From Lachnospiraceae bacterium (GTDB lineage: Bacteria > Bacillota > Clostridia > Lachnospirales > Lachnospiraceae), in assembly GCA_910575005.1 (NCBI GenBank), contig CAJTCL010000005.1, positions 124,001 to 188,000 of the forward strand: a stretch of 64,000 nucleotides of DNA, in the 5' to 3' direction. How positions within the stretch are numbered: position 1 is the first letter of the stretch; every line of letters starts with the position of its first letter. The notes under the pieces are model-generated. The model was not told the DNA's origin. It did no database searches and saw nothing but the letters and a program-made list of their open reading frames with translations. Positions 38,248 through 47,514 of the stretch are shown here, piece by piece. Position numbers and translations under genes: made by a program.

Positions 38248-38272
38248 ACTTTTCCCCGCTTAGATTTTCAAT

Positions 38273-40411
38273 TTACTCATAGAAGTCCACTGCAAACAGC
38301 GCTTCTCCTGCCTCTACTCTGCCTTCTTTTAACAATCTGATTTTCTGATTGTCTTCTAATTCCGTACACAATACTGGAGATACTAAAGAAGGTGCATTGG
38401 CTCTCAAATAATCCAAATCCAATTTCAGCATTGGCTCACCCTTTTTGACCTTCTGACCATCTTCCACATATACTTCAAATCCCTGTCCATGTAAGGAAAC
38501 CGTATCAATTCCCATATGAATCAGAAGACTTAAACCAGTATCGGTTAGAAATCCTACTGCATGTTTAGTGTCAAATACGAAACAGACTTCTCCATCTTCT
38601 GGCGCTTTTACGACACAATCCTCCGGTGTCACCACTGCACCATCTCCCATCATCCTGCCGGCAAATGCCTCGTCTGGTGCTTCCGATAAATCTGCTGCCC
38701 TACCAGTTACAGGACTAGAGATAACCACAGTTTTTGTCACTTTTCCTTGCGTTGTCTTGGTCGGTTCATCTGTTTCTATCTGTGCTGCCTCTCCAGAGTG
38801 ATACTCCTCGTTTGGCGCAGTCTCTAAATAATCTTCCAAATTGGATTTAATCACTGTCACTCTTGGCCCATAGATAATCTGTACACCATTTCCTTTGTGA
38901 ACCACGCCTGACGCCCCTGTGGATTTTAACATGCTGTCGTTTACCAAATCTGCCTTGTATACCGTACAGCGAAGCCTTGTGGCACAGCAATCCACATCTG
39001 AAATATTTTTTTTGCCGCCAAGTCCATGACAGATGGTCTCGGAGAGCACATCCTCTGAACTTGCATCACTACTTGCTGTGGCCCCATTCTTTTTAGCTTC
39101 CACATCGCTTCTGCGATATAATTTTACTTCCTCACCATCGTCGCGTCCTGGTGTTTTCAAATCCATTTTCTTAATCAAGAAACGAAACAGGAAGTAGTAA
39201 ACTACAAAATAAAACACTCCCACAATAACAACCCAGATCCAGTCTGTCTTTGCATTTCCCTGAAGGATTCCGAACAAAAACAAGTCTATCACGCCGCCGG
39301 AAAATGTCATACCTACTCCTACATTGCATACATGCATCAGCATATAAGCAAGACCTGCAAATACACAATGGATTCCATAGAGGAGTGGCGCCACAAACAG
39401 GAATGTAAATTCTAAAGGCTCTGTAATACCAGTCAGCATAGAGGTAAGCGCTGCAGAGAGCAAAAGTCCTGAAACCGCCTTTTTCTTCTCCGGCTTTGCC
39501 GTTTTATACATTGCCAATGCTGCTCCTGGAAGCCCAAATATCATCAATGGGAACTTTCCTGACATAAATCTGGTTGCTGATACTGCAAAATGTTCCACAC
39601 TTGGATCTGACAACTGTGCAAAGAAAATATTCTGGGCGCCTTCGATTACCTGGCCTGCCACTTCCATTGTTCCACCCACACCTGTCTGCCAGAAGGGAAG
39701 ATAAAATACATGGTGCAGTCCAAACGGAATCAACAGACGCTCCATCAGACCATAAACCCATGTTCCAGCATAGCCAGAATTTAGAACAATCTCACCAACA
39801 CCATAAATACCTTGCTGGATCACTGGCCAGACAAAAAACATTAAAATGCCCACTGCTGTGTACACTAATGCACTGATTATGGGGACAAATCTTGTACCTC
39901 CAAAAAAGGACAATACCTGTGGCAGCTCAATTTTATAGAATTTATTGTGAAGCGCTGCAACTCCAAGCCCCACCAATATACCGCCAAATACACCCATTTG
40001 CAAAGATGTGATCCCACACACGGAAGCTGTGGCGCCTTGAAGCATATTTTCTGGCCCGCCATTGATGTTAATCAATGCACCGATCGAAGCATGCATAATG
40101 AAAAAGGCCACCACTGCGGATAATGCCGCCACATCCTTTTCCTTTTTGGCCATACCGATGGCAACGCCCATCGCAAATATAATGGGCAGATTAGCAAATA
40201 CAATGTCTCCAGCTTCGCTCATAATCTGGAAAATCATATTAAATACCGTTCCTGGCCCCATAACATCCAGAAGTCCATAAGTACTCAACATGGTTTCATT
40301 AGAGAATGAACCACCGATTCCCAGTAAAAGCCCCGCTACAGGTAAGATTGCAATGGGAAGCATAAACGATCTTCCCACGCGCTGCAATACACCAAAAATT
40401 TTGTCTTTCAT
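38273..40411 (-). CDS. PTS sugar transporter EIICBA, glucose/GlcNAc/maltose family
   Basis: Permease that imports and phosphorylates a sugar, 712 residues, with three domains in one chain. EIIC: about residues 1-420, about ten membrane segments starting GRSFMLPIAILPVAGLLLGI. EIIB: about 455-540, with phospho-Cys in SDVDCCATRLRC (about 472). EIIA: about 570-712, phospho-His in LLIHMGIDTVSLHGQGF (about 628). The ATG at 40411 has AAGGAG upstream; an in-frame start 57 bases higher lacks one. It is the first gene of the operon, behind a GlcT-type antitermination leader, which favours glucose, but the sugar cannot be fixed from sequence. Confidence 0.92.
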   Translation of the reverse strand: MKDKIFGVLQRVGRSFMLPIAILPVAGLLLGIGGSFSNETMLSTYGLLDVMGPGTVFNMIFQIMSEAGDIVFANLPIIFAMGVAIGMAKKEKDVAALSAVVAFFIMHASIGALININGGPENMLQGATASVCGITSLQMGVFGGILVGLGVAALHNKFYKIELPQVLSFFGGTRFVPIISALVYTAVGILMFFVWPVIQQGIYGVGEIVLNSGYAGTWVYGLMERLLIPFGLHHVFYLPFWQTGVGGTMEVAGQVIEGAQNIFFAQLSDPSVEHFAVSATRFMSGKFPLMIFGLPGAALAMYKTAKPEKKKAVSGLLLSAALTSMLTGITEPLEFTFLFVAPLLYGIHCVFAGLAYMLMHVCNVGVGMTFSGGVIDLFLFGILQGNAKTDWIWVVIVGVFYFVVYYFLFRFLIKKMDLKTPGRDDGEEVKLYRRSDVEAKKNGATASSDASSEDVLSETICHGLGGKKNISDVDCCATRLRCTVYKADLVNDSMLKSTGASGVVHKGNGVQIIYGPRVTVIKSNLEDYLETAPNEEYHSGEAAQIETDEPTKTTQGKVTKTVVISSPVTGRAADLSEAPDEAFAGRMMGDGAVVTPEDCVVKAPEDGEVCFVFDTKHAVGFLTDTGLSLLIHMGIDTVSLHGQGFEVYVEDGQKVKKGEPMLKLDLDYLRANAPSLVSPVLCTELEDNQKIRLLKEGRVEAGEALFAVDFYE

Positions 40412-40548
40412 CTCTCTTCTCCTTTTTCTATATTGAAATATTTGGAGTATGTGCGTTAGGGCGGCCACGCCCTTTTATCATACAGAACACACGTGTAAAT
40501 CAATTTAAGAAATAAGAATAGGATTACACAATCTTTATTTTTCTATAC

Positions 40549-40623
40549 AAAAAAGGCACTAACACACATAAACATCCAAAATATTTATGCATAGTTAATG
40601 CCTCGCTAATCACAAGTAACATA
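40549..40623 (-). promoter_or_regulatory. RAT antiterminator overlapping an intrinsic terminator
   Basis: On the minus strand TATGTTACTTGTGATTAGCG (then AGGCATTAACT; 40623-40593) matches the two-block RAT pattern (GTTACTG...CAGGCAT) bound by GlcT-type proteins. Its 3' block AGGCATTAAC is also the 5' arm of a terminator whose other arm is GTTAGTGCCT, followed by TTTTTT (40549). The two structures exclude each other, the standard antitermination layout. The leader then runs about 140 bases to the EIICBA start and includes a small AGGGCG/CGCCCT hairpin at about 40458-40473. Confidence 0.85.
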
Positions 40624-40639
40624 CTATATCATGTGTATT

Positions 40640-40668
40640 AATTTATCATTGTATTTCCCTTTTGTCAA
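40640..40668 (-). promoter_or_regulatory. Promoter of the PTS operon
   Basis: On the minus strand TTGACA (40668-40663), a 17-base spacer and TAAATT (40645-40640). Transcription would begin near 40633, about ten bases before the RAT, as expected for this type of leader. Confidence 0.8.
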
Positions 40669-40740
40669 GGGGGATTAATCCAAAAAACATTTAATCATAG
40701 ATTTTATAAAAAACACAGATATATTCCAAAAACTACTATT

Positions 40741-41367
40741 CTATTTGTTCCAACCTTTTATAATTTCAAATATATCTAACATCCCCTTCTCTTTCTCTTC
40801 CATATTATGTACAAATTTATCTTGGTTCAGACCCCAAATTTTTAATATATTCTCAGCAAACTTTAACTTTTTGTCCTGCCCATTATATGGAGCTATATTA
40901 CTGATAAAACGCATCATCTCTAACTCCATCATATTCAAATGCCCCGAATGTCTTGCCCATGTCTCCTGGTATTTCTTGATATCCAGCCACTTCGATATGA
41001 TACTGCTCAAAAAAATCAGCAACACGATACTAAAACTAATTCCTGCTAGGGATAAAAATTTGGTATCATCTTTCCAAAATAAATGATACACAAACAGAGA
41101 TACATAAACTACCCAACAAAATATCAAAAGATAAAGAAAACATTTTTTCCAACGAAAATTTTCACTTTTATTATCTTCTTTTGCCCAAAAAACAAATTCA
41201 TAAACTGGTACAAATAATTCAAAAAAAGTATTTAAATCTTTTCCTCCTGATGGTTTTTTCCATTCTTCTTTCCATTCTTCTAATAATTGTTCCTTTTGTT
41301 CCGTTATTTTTCCTTTTGCCTTTTTACGATTCTCTTTAATCGCTTTTCTGTCCTCCCTTTTACTCAA
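40741..41367 (-). CDS. SLATT-like two-TM membrane protein of the RADAR locus
   Basis: 208-residue protein with a basic N-terminus, two close membrane segments (about 73-97, KCFLYLLIFCWVVYVSLFVY; about 104-128, FLSLAGISFSIVLLIFLSSI) and a helical C-terminal half (YQETWARHSGHLNMMELEMM ... PYNGQDKK). This layout resembles SLATT/DUF4231 proteins, the two-TM presumed pore-forming effectors of bacterial conflict systems, some of which accompany RADAR genes. The start is a TTG that overlaps the rdrB stop as TTGA; GGGAGGGAG six bases upstream supports it. It is the last gene of the RADAR cluster, with no clear terminator before position 40741. The SLATT assignment rests on topology and a few residues and needs a profile search. 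Confidence 0.72.
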   Translation of the reverse strand: MSKREDRKAIKENRKKAKGKITEQKEQLLEEWKEEWKKPSGGKDLNTFFELFVPVYEFVFWAKEDNKSENFRWKKCFLYLLIFCWVVYVSLFVYHLFWKDDTKFLSLAGISFSIVLLIFLSSIISKWLDIKKYQETWARHSGHLNMMELEMMRFISNIAPYNGQDKKLKFAENILKIWGLNQDKFVHNMEEKEKGMLDIFEIIKGWNK

Positions 41368-44300
41368 TTTATCTCCCTCCCATTTATGATAGCCCTTATT
41401 TTTTCTTCTAAGGCATTTTCATTTTCTTTCTCCAAAACTTCCCCGTTTTCTTCCCTGCCCTCAAGATTCCATCCAAAGCTCTGTTCATTGCCCATGACCC
41501 GAATTCTGTTCAACCATTCATAAATGTCATCCTTGTGATATACTGGTTCACCCTCTTCATCCAGCACAGACTCCAACGCCCGTGCCATTAACGCATATTC
41601 ATTCTCCAAAGAAGTACTAAATACTCCTTGATCATCGGTATTGATGGACACAGACAATTGCGGACATTCTTTTAACTGTTTTGGATCATGAACCAACCCT
41701 TTATTATAAAATTGGATAATGGGATGTTTCTCATATTGTCGAAATGTACCAATCAAATAATTGGAAGATGGGTTTGTCTCAATCGCAATTCCCCTTTCTG
41801 CTATTTCCCGCTGCATAATCTTCTGAATTGCCGCAACAGCATCCATATAATTGACAGAAATCGAAACTTCCATTGTTTTCTTTCCCATTTCCCTTATTCT
41901 TTCATTAAAATGATACATATAGTATAAATGTGCTGCCTCTGGAATCCTCCGTTTTTGCAGATCTTTTAAATAGTGAAAATTTACCCGAAATTCTTCCTGC
42001 CTTCCTATATAAAAATTCTCCTGAAAATCTCCACCCTCATATAAGTTCGGATCGTCCCCCCGCAGCTGCCAGGCATTATAATAATTGAACATGCTTAAAT
42101 CCAACTGTCTGCCGCTTTTTACAAAATGCCCCATATTTTCTTTATAAAGACGATCAAACAATATAGTATATTCCCCTTGAATCCATTCCTTTAAATTTTC
42201 AAAACCTCGAATATCATACTGAACTAGCTTGTGAAAAACCCATACCAGATTATCAAGATAATCCTGCACTGGCAAGGCAATCTGAAATCCTTTAGATTGA
42301 TACCATTCCCTGACATTAATCCCCAAGGCCAATGCATGTCCCAGCCGATCTCCAGACTCCAGGTTCAAAAATAAGATCGCTTCCTCAATCGCCCGCAAGC
42401 CATCTGCCAAATCTAAAAATTCTTCTCCTACATGGTAAGTAGCACTCAATTGTGGAAGCTTTACCATTCCATCACTGGTATAATATCTATACCTATGATT
42501 TTTCAGGTAACGAAACACCGATGCAAACACTTCGGGACGGCATTCAAGCTCATTTGACGCGGCATCAATGCCTAAAACTCGTTCTCCAACTTTCGGATAT
42601 TTCTCTCTCAGACCAGTCAGAGCATATGCCTGACGCTCTATATACTTGCGCCTTTGATAATTACGACAATATATACATTCGGTATTTTTCGGTATTTTAT
42701 CAGCAGATTTGATAAAATGAACCGTGTAAAACATATTTTTCTTCCAGGTTTTATCAGGAAGCACTAGCCGATCCAGCTCTCGAATTTGACGACAAATTTT
42801 CTCAGTATCACTTTCAGGTGCAATTCTCAATTCTATTTTACGAATATTTTTCGATACTAAACTATTGGAAATTGCAAGCCTGGTAAATTCCTTTCTATAA
42901 ATATCATCTGTAAGCAAATTGCTTTTTCGTTTCTCATATTTTTGGAAATTTTTGAATCCAACATTTTTATTGGACTGTATCAGTTCGGATCTTATACTTT
43001 CTTTTATCAATAAATAAGCATAAAACAGATTAAAATAGGCCTTATATTTCTTGTCATTTAAGTAAATCTTTCTTAACATAATATACATCAGCCAACGTTC
43101 ACCGGAAAAAATAAAATTGTCTACTTCCTTTTCAGAACCTTTAAATTTCAAGTGATCTAAAATATAATCTAAACTTTTAACCCCACGGATATTTTTAAAA
43201 TCTCCCAAACGAAATACATCTATCAGAGACTGTAAAGATTCTTGTTCACTGATCAGCTTTTCCGGTTCTTTCAATAGCTCCTTCACATTATGTAAAGTTT
43301 TTATCTCCCAAATATTTTCGAAGACACTCTCATCCACAAAAAATTTTCTAATCTCTTCTAAAGATACCTGACCGACCAGAAAGAATGCTCTCAAAAATAA
43401 CTGCGACAACGGCAGGGCTATATTATTTTTTATCATCTTAGCCACCTGAAACTTATCTAACAGACAATCTCCTACTGCGCTCTCCAACAATTCTTTCAAT
43501 ACCAAATTTAACTTCCATATCTCCTGCCAATTAAGGCTATTCGTACAGCTTTCTATCACATATAAAATAAATTGTTGAAAAGTACAGTAATTCCACTGTT
43601 CCGTAGCAGTATAATTTCTTGTTTTGTGTATCTTTTCTGTAATATCCCCCTCCTTCTTATCTGCAAATAGCTTATCCAAAATTTTATCTGCTGCATCTTT
43701 ACTTAAACAGGGCTCTTTACCAAATTTCTGATAGCGAAAAATTGGAAATTCGATATCATTTTGGATTTCTGATACTGTAACCACGTATCTGCCAATCTTA
43801 AGCCGTTTTTCACAAATCTTGCAGTATAAGAGCAGACGAATCAAGGCCGCCTGCATATATCGCTCATAAAAAGATTTCTCTTTATATGCGCTTGTATAAG
43901 CTACATTTGTATATCTTCGATCTTTGTCATAAATGCGCAAGTATTTTCCCAGCTTTGACACATTCACATTATTCATCAGACTAAGCCAGGAAATCTGGAA
44001 AATCGGAGCAGCCCCATTTAAATGGAAATGATTTTCGGAAATTCCTCGGCGGACAACTGCATTGAGCTGTGCATTATTGTGATCAATCACTGTCTTCCAG
44101 GAAAACCCCCGCATCCTCATCTCCGTATGTGTCAGCTCTCGCGCCAAAAATGCTGTGATCAGCAAATCCTCACTTAACTCCGTAGTAATCTTTCTCCATG
44201 CCAACAATTGAGAATAACGGCAGCGAATCTCATTGTCACGTATCAAAAGAAATTCCTGTGCATAATAAAACAATGGTTCAAATACATTCAACTTTTGTGG

Positions 44301-44519
44301 AATCTTTCTTCCTCTCCCTTTGGCTGATTCCTGAAACATATCCAGAAAATATCTTAAGAGATTACGGGATTCATTTTCGCTATAATGAAACACATAAGAA
44401 GTAGTCATCCTTATAAATTCTTCTTGATCAAAATTATCACTTATTATATCATCCTCAATCACCTGCTGAACTGGAATCCTTTTGTAAAACAGTTCAATAA
44501 TAGTTTCCAGATTTTCCAT
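41364..44519 (-). CDS. rdrB: RdrB-like divergent adenosine deaminase of a RADAR defence system
   Basis: Large (1051 residues) protein with the dispersed active site of the adenosine/AMP deaminase superfamily. The zinc-ligand HxH is in SENHFHLNGAAP (about 164/166), the third His in TYHVGEE (about 696), a conserved block RLGHALALG (about 724) and the Asp pair in VSINTDDQGVF (about 957-963). Long insertions separate these blocks, unlike metabolic deaminases of about 340 residues. Together with the ATPase gene just upstream (20-base gap) this matches RdrB of RADAR (Restriction by Adenosine Deaminase Acting on RNA). In published systems RdrA and RdrB form a giant complex that deaminates adenosine in RNA or ATP on phage infection. 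A CxxC pair (ECIYCRNYQ) lies in the middle. The gene is intact and likely active. Confidence 0.9.
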   Translation of the reverse strand: MENLETIIELFYKRIPVQQVIEDDIISDNFDQEEFIRMTTSYVFHYSENESRNLLRYFLDMFQESAKGRGRKIPQKLNVFEPLFYYAQEFLLIRDNEIRCRYSQLLAWRKITTELSEDLLITAFLARELTHTEMRMRGFSWKTVIDHNNAQLNAVVRRGISENHFHLNGAAPIFQISWLSLMNNVNVSKLGKYLRIYDKDRRYTNVAYTSAYKEKSFYERYMQAALIRLLLYCKICEKRLKIGRYVVTVSEIQNDIEFPIFRYQKFGKEPCLSKDAADKILDKLFADKKEGDITEKIHKTRNYTATEQWNYCTFQQFILYVIESCTNSLNWQEIWKLNLVLKELLESAVGDCLLDKFQVAKMIKNNIALPLSQLFLRAFFLVGQVSLEEIRKFFVDESVFENIWEIKTLHNVKELLKEPEKLISEQESLQSLIDVFRLGDFKNIRGVKSLDYILDHLKFKGSEKEVDNFIFSGERWLMYIMLRKIYLNDKKYKAYFNLFYAYLLIKESIRSELIQSNKNVGFKNFQKYEKRKSNLLTDDIYRKEFTRLAISNSLVSKNIRKIELRIAPESDTEKICRQIRELDRLVLPDKTWKKNMFYTVHFIKSADKIPKNTECIYCRNYQRRKYIERQAYALTGLREKYPKVGERVLGIDAASNELECRPEVFASVFRYLKNHRYRYYTSDGMVKLPQLSATYHVGEEFLDLADGLRAIEEAILFLNLESGDRLGHALALGINVREWYQSKGFQIALPVQDYLDNLVWVFHKLVQYDIRGFENLKEWIQGEYTILFDRLYKENMGHFVKSGRQLDLSMFNYYNAWQLRGDDPNLYEGGDFQENFYIGRQEEFRVNFHYLKDLQKRRIPEAAHLYYMYHFNERIREMGKKTMEVSISVNYMDAVAAIQKIMQREIAERGIAIETNPSSNYLIGTFRQYEKHPIIQFYNKGLVHDPKQLKECPQLSVSINTDDQGVFSTSLENEYALMARALESVLDEEGEPVYHKDDIYEWLNRIRVMGNEQSFGWNLEGREENGEVLEKENENALEEKIRAIINGREIN

Positions 44520-44539
44520 AGCACTTTTCCCCTTACCTT

Positions 44540-47368
44540 TTATTCATTTGAAAATCCCTTCAACTTTGACAAAACATTTTTAATAAATTCTTTCTTTTCC
44601 TTTTCCTCCTCTTTGTCTTCTTCAAAAAAATACTTTACTACAGGACATCTCTCAAAACGCTCTGCTAGCTGGTAGGGATAAGCATTCTCTTTTTCTTCCT
44701 CTTGTCCTTTCGCCTCTTCTTCCTCTTGTCCTTTATTCTTATCCTCTTCATTAAACTGATAAAACTTATCCTGTTCCTTTAATTGCCCCGCAATATTTTC
44801 ATATAGCTTTTTAATGTAAAAGAATGTATCTTCTGACTTAGATGAAACAATGAATTCCTCATTCATCTCTCTCCTAACTCTCTTTAAAATATTATAGGTA
44901 AAATCAAACCAAAACAATGGCAGAGGAAGCACAAATCTCCCAAATTTCTGTTCCCATTCTTCAAATTTTGTTTTTAAAGAATATTTATCCAATACAGCCT
45001 TAAATCCTGCTTTTAATTTGGTCTCTCCATTATCTGTTTCCAATAGTTCATACTGTTTTCCCAGACAGTCGATCAATCCATTTTCAAATTTTTCTAATAT
45101 TTTAACTGCATCAATCGAATTTGTCACAAAGTTTAACACGCTGTAGTCTCCTACAAAAGAAATATCAACAGAACCCTCTATTCTAGGAACAAATATAATA
45201 CGAAATTTACCATTATTAAAGAATCTAATATTAAATTCCCACTTAAAAGAATCGGATTCTAAATCGACATTTCCCTCTTGTTTATCTTCCTTGATATTTG
45301 AAAAAAACAAAAATACCAGTTCCATATCTCTGATCAATTTAGCCACATATTGACATTTTTTTTCTTCTTTAAACTTTTGCCTGTCCTCCAGTGCAACACT
45401 TAGTATATTTGACAGTGTAACATTTTTGCAATTTGAAAAATATTCAAAAACCTTGTTGCTTTTATCCCTGCTCGCTGTTCCCTGTTCCTCAACATCCTTA
45501 TTCCGTTCCCTAATCGTATTGGGCATAATCTCCATTGACCAGCGATCCACAATATTACTGCCAATCAGAGCTTTAAACGTTCCCTTTTTCACTAACTGAA
45601 TCTCATTACTCTTAATTTTCAATTTCTCATAGATATAGGAACGGGTAAAAACATAAGAAAAATATCCCAGTAAATAATGAACTAACGTTTTATATCTACC
45701 ACCTTCTATACGGCCTAATTCATAAATCGTCTCCACTAACTGCCCATAACTGCAGTCTTCTACACTTTTCATCCCATCGTCTTTTTTCGCTGTATTTCCA
45801 GGCGAATAAATCTCTGCATTTTCACAATAATTAAAATTGATCACTTGACTTATTGTTCCGTTGTCCTCTGTCATTATATTTGTTGTCAATTGATTTGCTG
45901 ACCGAATGCGGCGATAGAAATTGACCACCTCATCCTTGGCACGGCGAATATCTTGTTTCTCAATCATCTCACAGAATTTAACGATATCTTGTTGTGTATA
46001 CAGCTTCTCAACTACAATCCGGTTTCGTAATTCCTCTGTTAAAATTCTATAATTCTCACCCCATATTCGAATAGAATTCTCGGGTTGATCTTCACTCATT
46101 TTTTCACCAAAATAAATTTTATTCAACTCAATATTCTTCATTGAGTCCAGCATAAGGCAGAAACATGCCAATTGACGCATAGATTTTGGCTCATAAAAAT
46201 GCTGCTTCACTCCCTGGGAATCAAAACAAATCCCAATTTTTTTATACAATTCTAAAAATAAACTTCTCTTAATTTCAGAATCGTTTTTTTCTAAAAATAC
46301 TCCATCCATAGAATAATAATTACTGAGATCTGGTATATAGATACGATAGTTTACCGGCATAACTTTACTAATATAATCCGTCGCTAATTGATGAACACGA
46401 TCTTGCCCTTCACATAACAACTTATCTACCTTGGGCAGCACTTTATAAAAGTTCTTGGAAACAATGGACAACATTTGTTCCATGTCAACGGCCAGTAATA
46501 CAATGACATTCTCTACCATACAATACCTGTGAATTTTTTCCAGCATAGAAAACCCATTGTTGACATTCAAATCTATATCGTCTATGGCAATGACCACATA
46601 ATGTTCCCTGCTCTCCTCTACCATGCTCCGCCGTTCATATTTCATCAAAAAAGTAAACTTCTTAATCAATTCCTCAAAATCCTTTTTCACTTTTTGACTG
46701 CTAGAAAGACTCTGCAGACTGCTCATATAAGATTCCCCTGATACGCTCTGCCCTGTCCCCATACTTTCAATATCGCAGACCGTTCCATAGATTTCTTCCA
46801 GCTTTTTGAAAAGTTCCCTTTTCTTAAAAGCGAAATCCTCACCCTTACTGATACCGCCTTCCTCATCAAGATCCCTAAACTTTTGATATATCTGTGCCAA
46901 AACCACTTTAAAAATATCTTCTCCATGCTCTAAAAGAGAGCCGTCAATACAATCGAGACAAGTAAATAATGGGGTTTCCACATACTTAAACCTATAAAAT
47001 AAATCTTTGCTATTTCTCTTCTCATAACCATAATAATGCTTTAAGGCATCCATAAATGAAAGCATCACCGAAGTTTTTCCTGAACCACGTTTTCCAGCAA
47101 AAGTTATAATATTGGAAAATTTTTCAAAATCTTTGCCGACTCCTGCTTTATCATTTGCATAATAGGAACTGGTATATAGGCTTATTCCATAGTCGCTGTT
47201 ATATTTAAAATCACGGATAATATGATCTACCTGCAGAAATGCCCTCTTGTAAACAGAACTAAAAAAAGATGTTTGAAACTCACTGATATGCTCATAATGT
47301 GGCCCTGTGCTTTGAATATGTAGACGCACTACATCAATTAATGATACATGTTCCTTATCTTCACTCAT
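44540..47368 (-). CDS. rdrA: RdrA-like P-loop ATPase of a RADAR defence system
   Basis: 942-residue cytosolic ATPase. Walker A is in ITFAGKRGSGKTSVMLSF (about 92-99) and Walker B in YVVIAIDDIDLN (about 257-264), as in STAND/AAA-like NTPases. The remainder is helical with an acidic, low-complexity patch near the C-terminus (NKGQEEEEAKGQEEEKE). In known RADAR systems RdrA forms a seven-fold ring that docks onto the RdrB shell and activates or guides it. The ATG at 47368 has AGAGGG nine bases upstream; longer starts at 47386 or 47413 lack one. It lies 20 bases before rdrB and 137 bases after the TPR gene. A terminator-like hairpin lies between the TPR gene and this start. Confidence 0.88.
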   Translation of the reverse strand: MSEDKEHVSLIDVVRLHIQSTGPHYEHISEFQTSFFSSVYKRAFLQVDHIIRDFKYNSDYGISLYTSSYYANDKAGVGKDFEKFSNIITFAGKRGSGKTSVMLSFMDALKHYYGYEKRNSKDLFYRFKYVETPLFTCLDCIDGSLLEHGEDIFKVVLAQIYQKFRDLDEEGGISKGEDFAFKKRELFKKLEEIYGTVCDIESMGTGQSVSGESYMSSLQSLSSSQKVKKDFEELIKKFTFLMKYERRSMVEESREHYVVIAIDDIDLNVNNGFSMLEKIHRYCMVENVIVLLAVDMEQMLSIVSKNFYKVLPKVDKLLCEGQDRVHQLATDYISKVMPVNYRIYIPDLSNYYSMDGVFLEKNDSEIKRSLFLELYKKIGICFDSQGVKQHFYEPKSMRQLACFCLMLDSMKNIELNKIYFGEKMSEDQPENSIRIWGENYRILTEELRNRIVVEKLYTQQDIVKFCEMIEKQDIRRAKDEVVNFYRRIRSANQLTTNIMTEDNGTISQVINFNYCENAEIYSPGNTAKKDDGMKSVEDCSYGQLVETIYELGRIEGGRYKTLVHYLLGYFSYVFTRSYIYEKLKIKSNEIQLVKKGTFKALIGSNIVDRWSMEIMPNTIRERNKDVEEQGTASRDKSNKVFEYFSNCKNVTLSNILSVALEDRQKFKEEKKCQYVAKLIRDMELVFLFFSNIKEDKQEGNVDLESDSFKWEFNIRFFNNGKFRIIFVPRIEGSVDISFVGDYSVLNFVTNSIDAVKILEKFENGLIDCLGKQYELLETDNGETKLKAGFKAVLDKYSLKTKFEEWEQKFGRFVLPLPLFWFDFTYNILKRVRREMNEEFIVSSKSEDTFFYIKKLYENIAGQLKEQDKFYQFNEEDKNKGQEEEEAKGQEEEKENAYPYQLAERFERCPVVKYFFEEDKEEEKEKKEFIKNVLSKLKGFSNE

Positions 47369-47397
47369 TTTTCTATTCCCTCTCATAAATATTCCTA

Positions 47398-47455
47398 AAT
47401 AAAAAAATGACATCTAAAAACCGCAGTACACTGTCTCAGTCTCTAGATATCATTT
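47398..47455 (-). terminator. Terminator-like hairpin (possible attenuator) just before rdrA
   Basis: On the minus strand AAATGATATCTA (47455-47444) pairs with TAGATGTCATTT (47416-47405) with one G-U pair, around a 27-base loop, and is followed by seven T. It lies between the TPR gene stop (47506) and the rdrA start (47368). Only about 30 bases separate it from rdrA, too few for another promoter, so rdrA expression must pass through it. Confidence 0.65.
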
Positions 47456-47486
47456 GTCCCCGCTGTTTTCCCCTCAAATCCTTTAA

Positions 47487-47514
47487 TTTATAATTCTAAA
47501 TACCTCTAAGCCAA
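47487..47514 (-). promoter_or_regulatory. Possible internal promoter for rdrA-rdrB-SLATT
   Basis: On the minus strand TTGGCT (47514-47509) and TATAAA (47492-47487) are 16 bases apart, at the very end of the TPR gene. A transcript from here would start near 47480 and contain the hairpin at 47398-47455 in its leader. AT-rich sequence makes chance matches common. Confidence 0.35.

Noticed and set aside
41364-44519. Ordinary metabolic adenosine deaminase
   Set aside because: It is three times too long, has large insertions between the motifs and is coupled to an ATPase and a membrane protein, as in RADAR.
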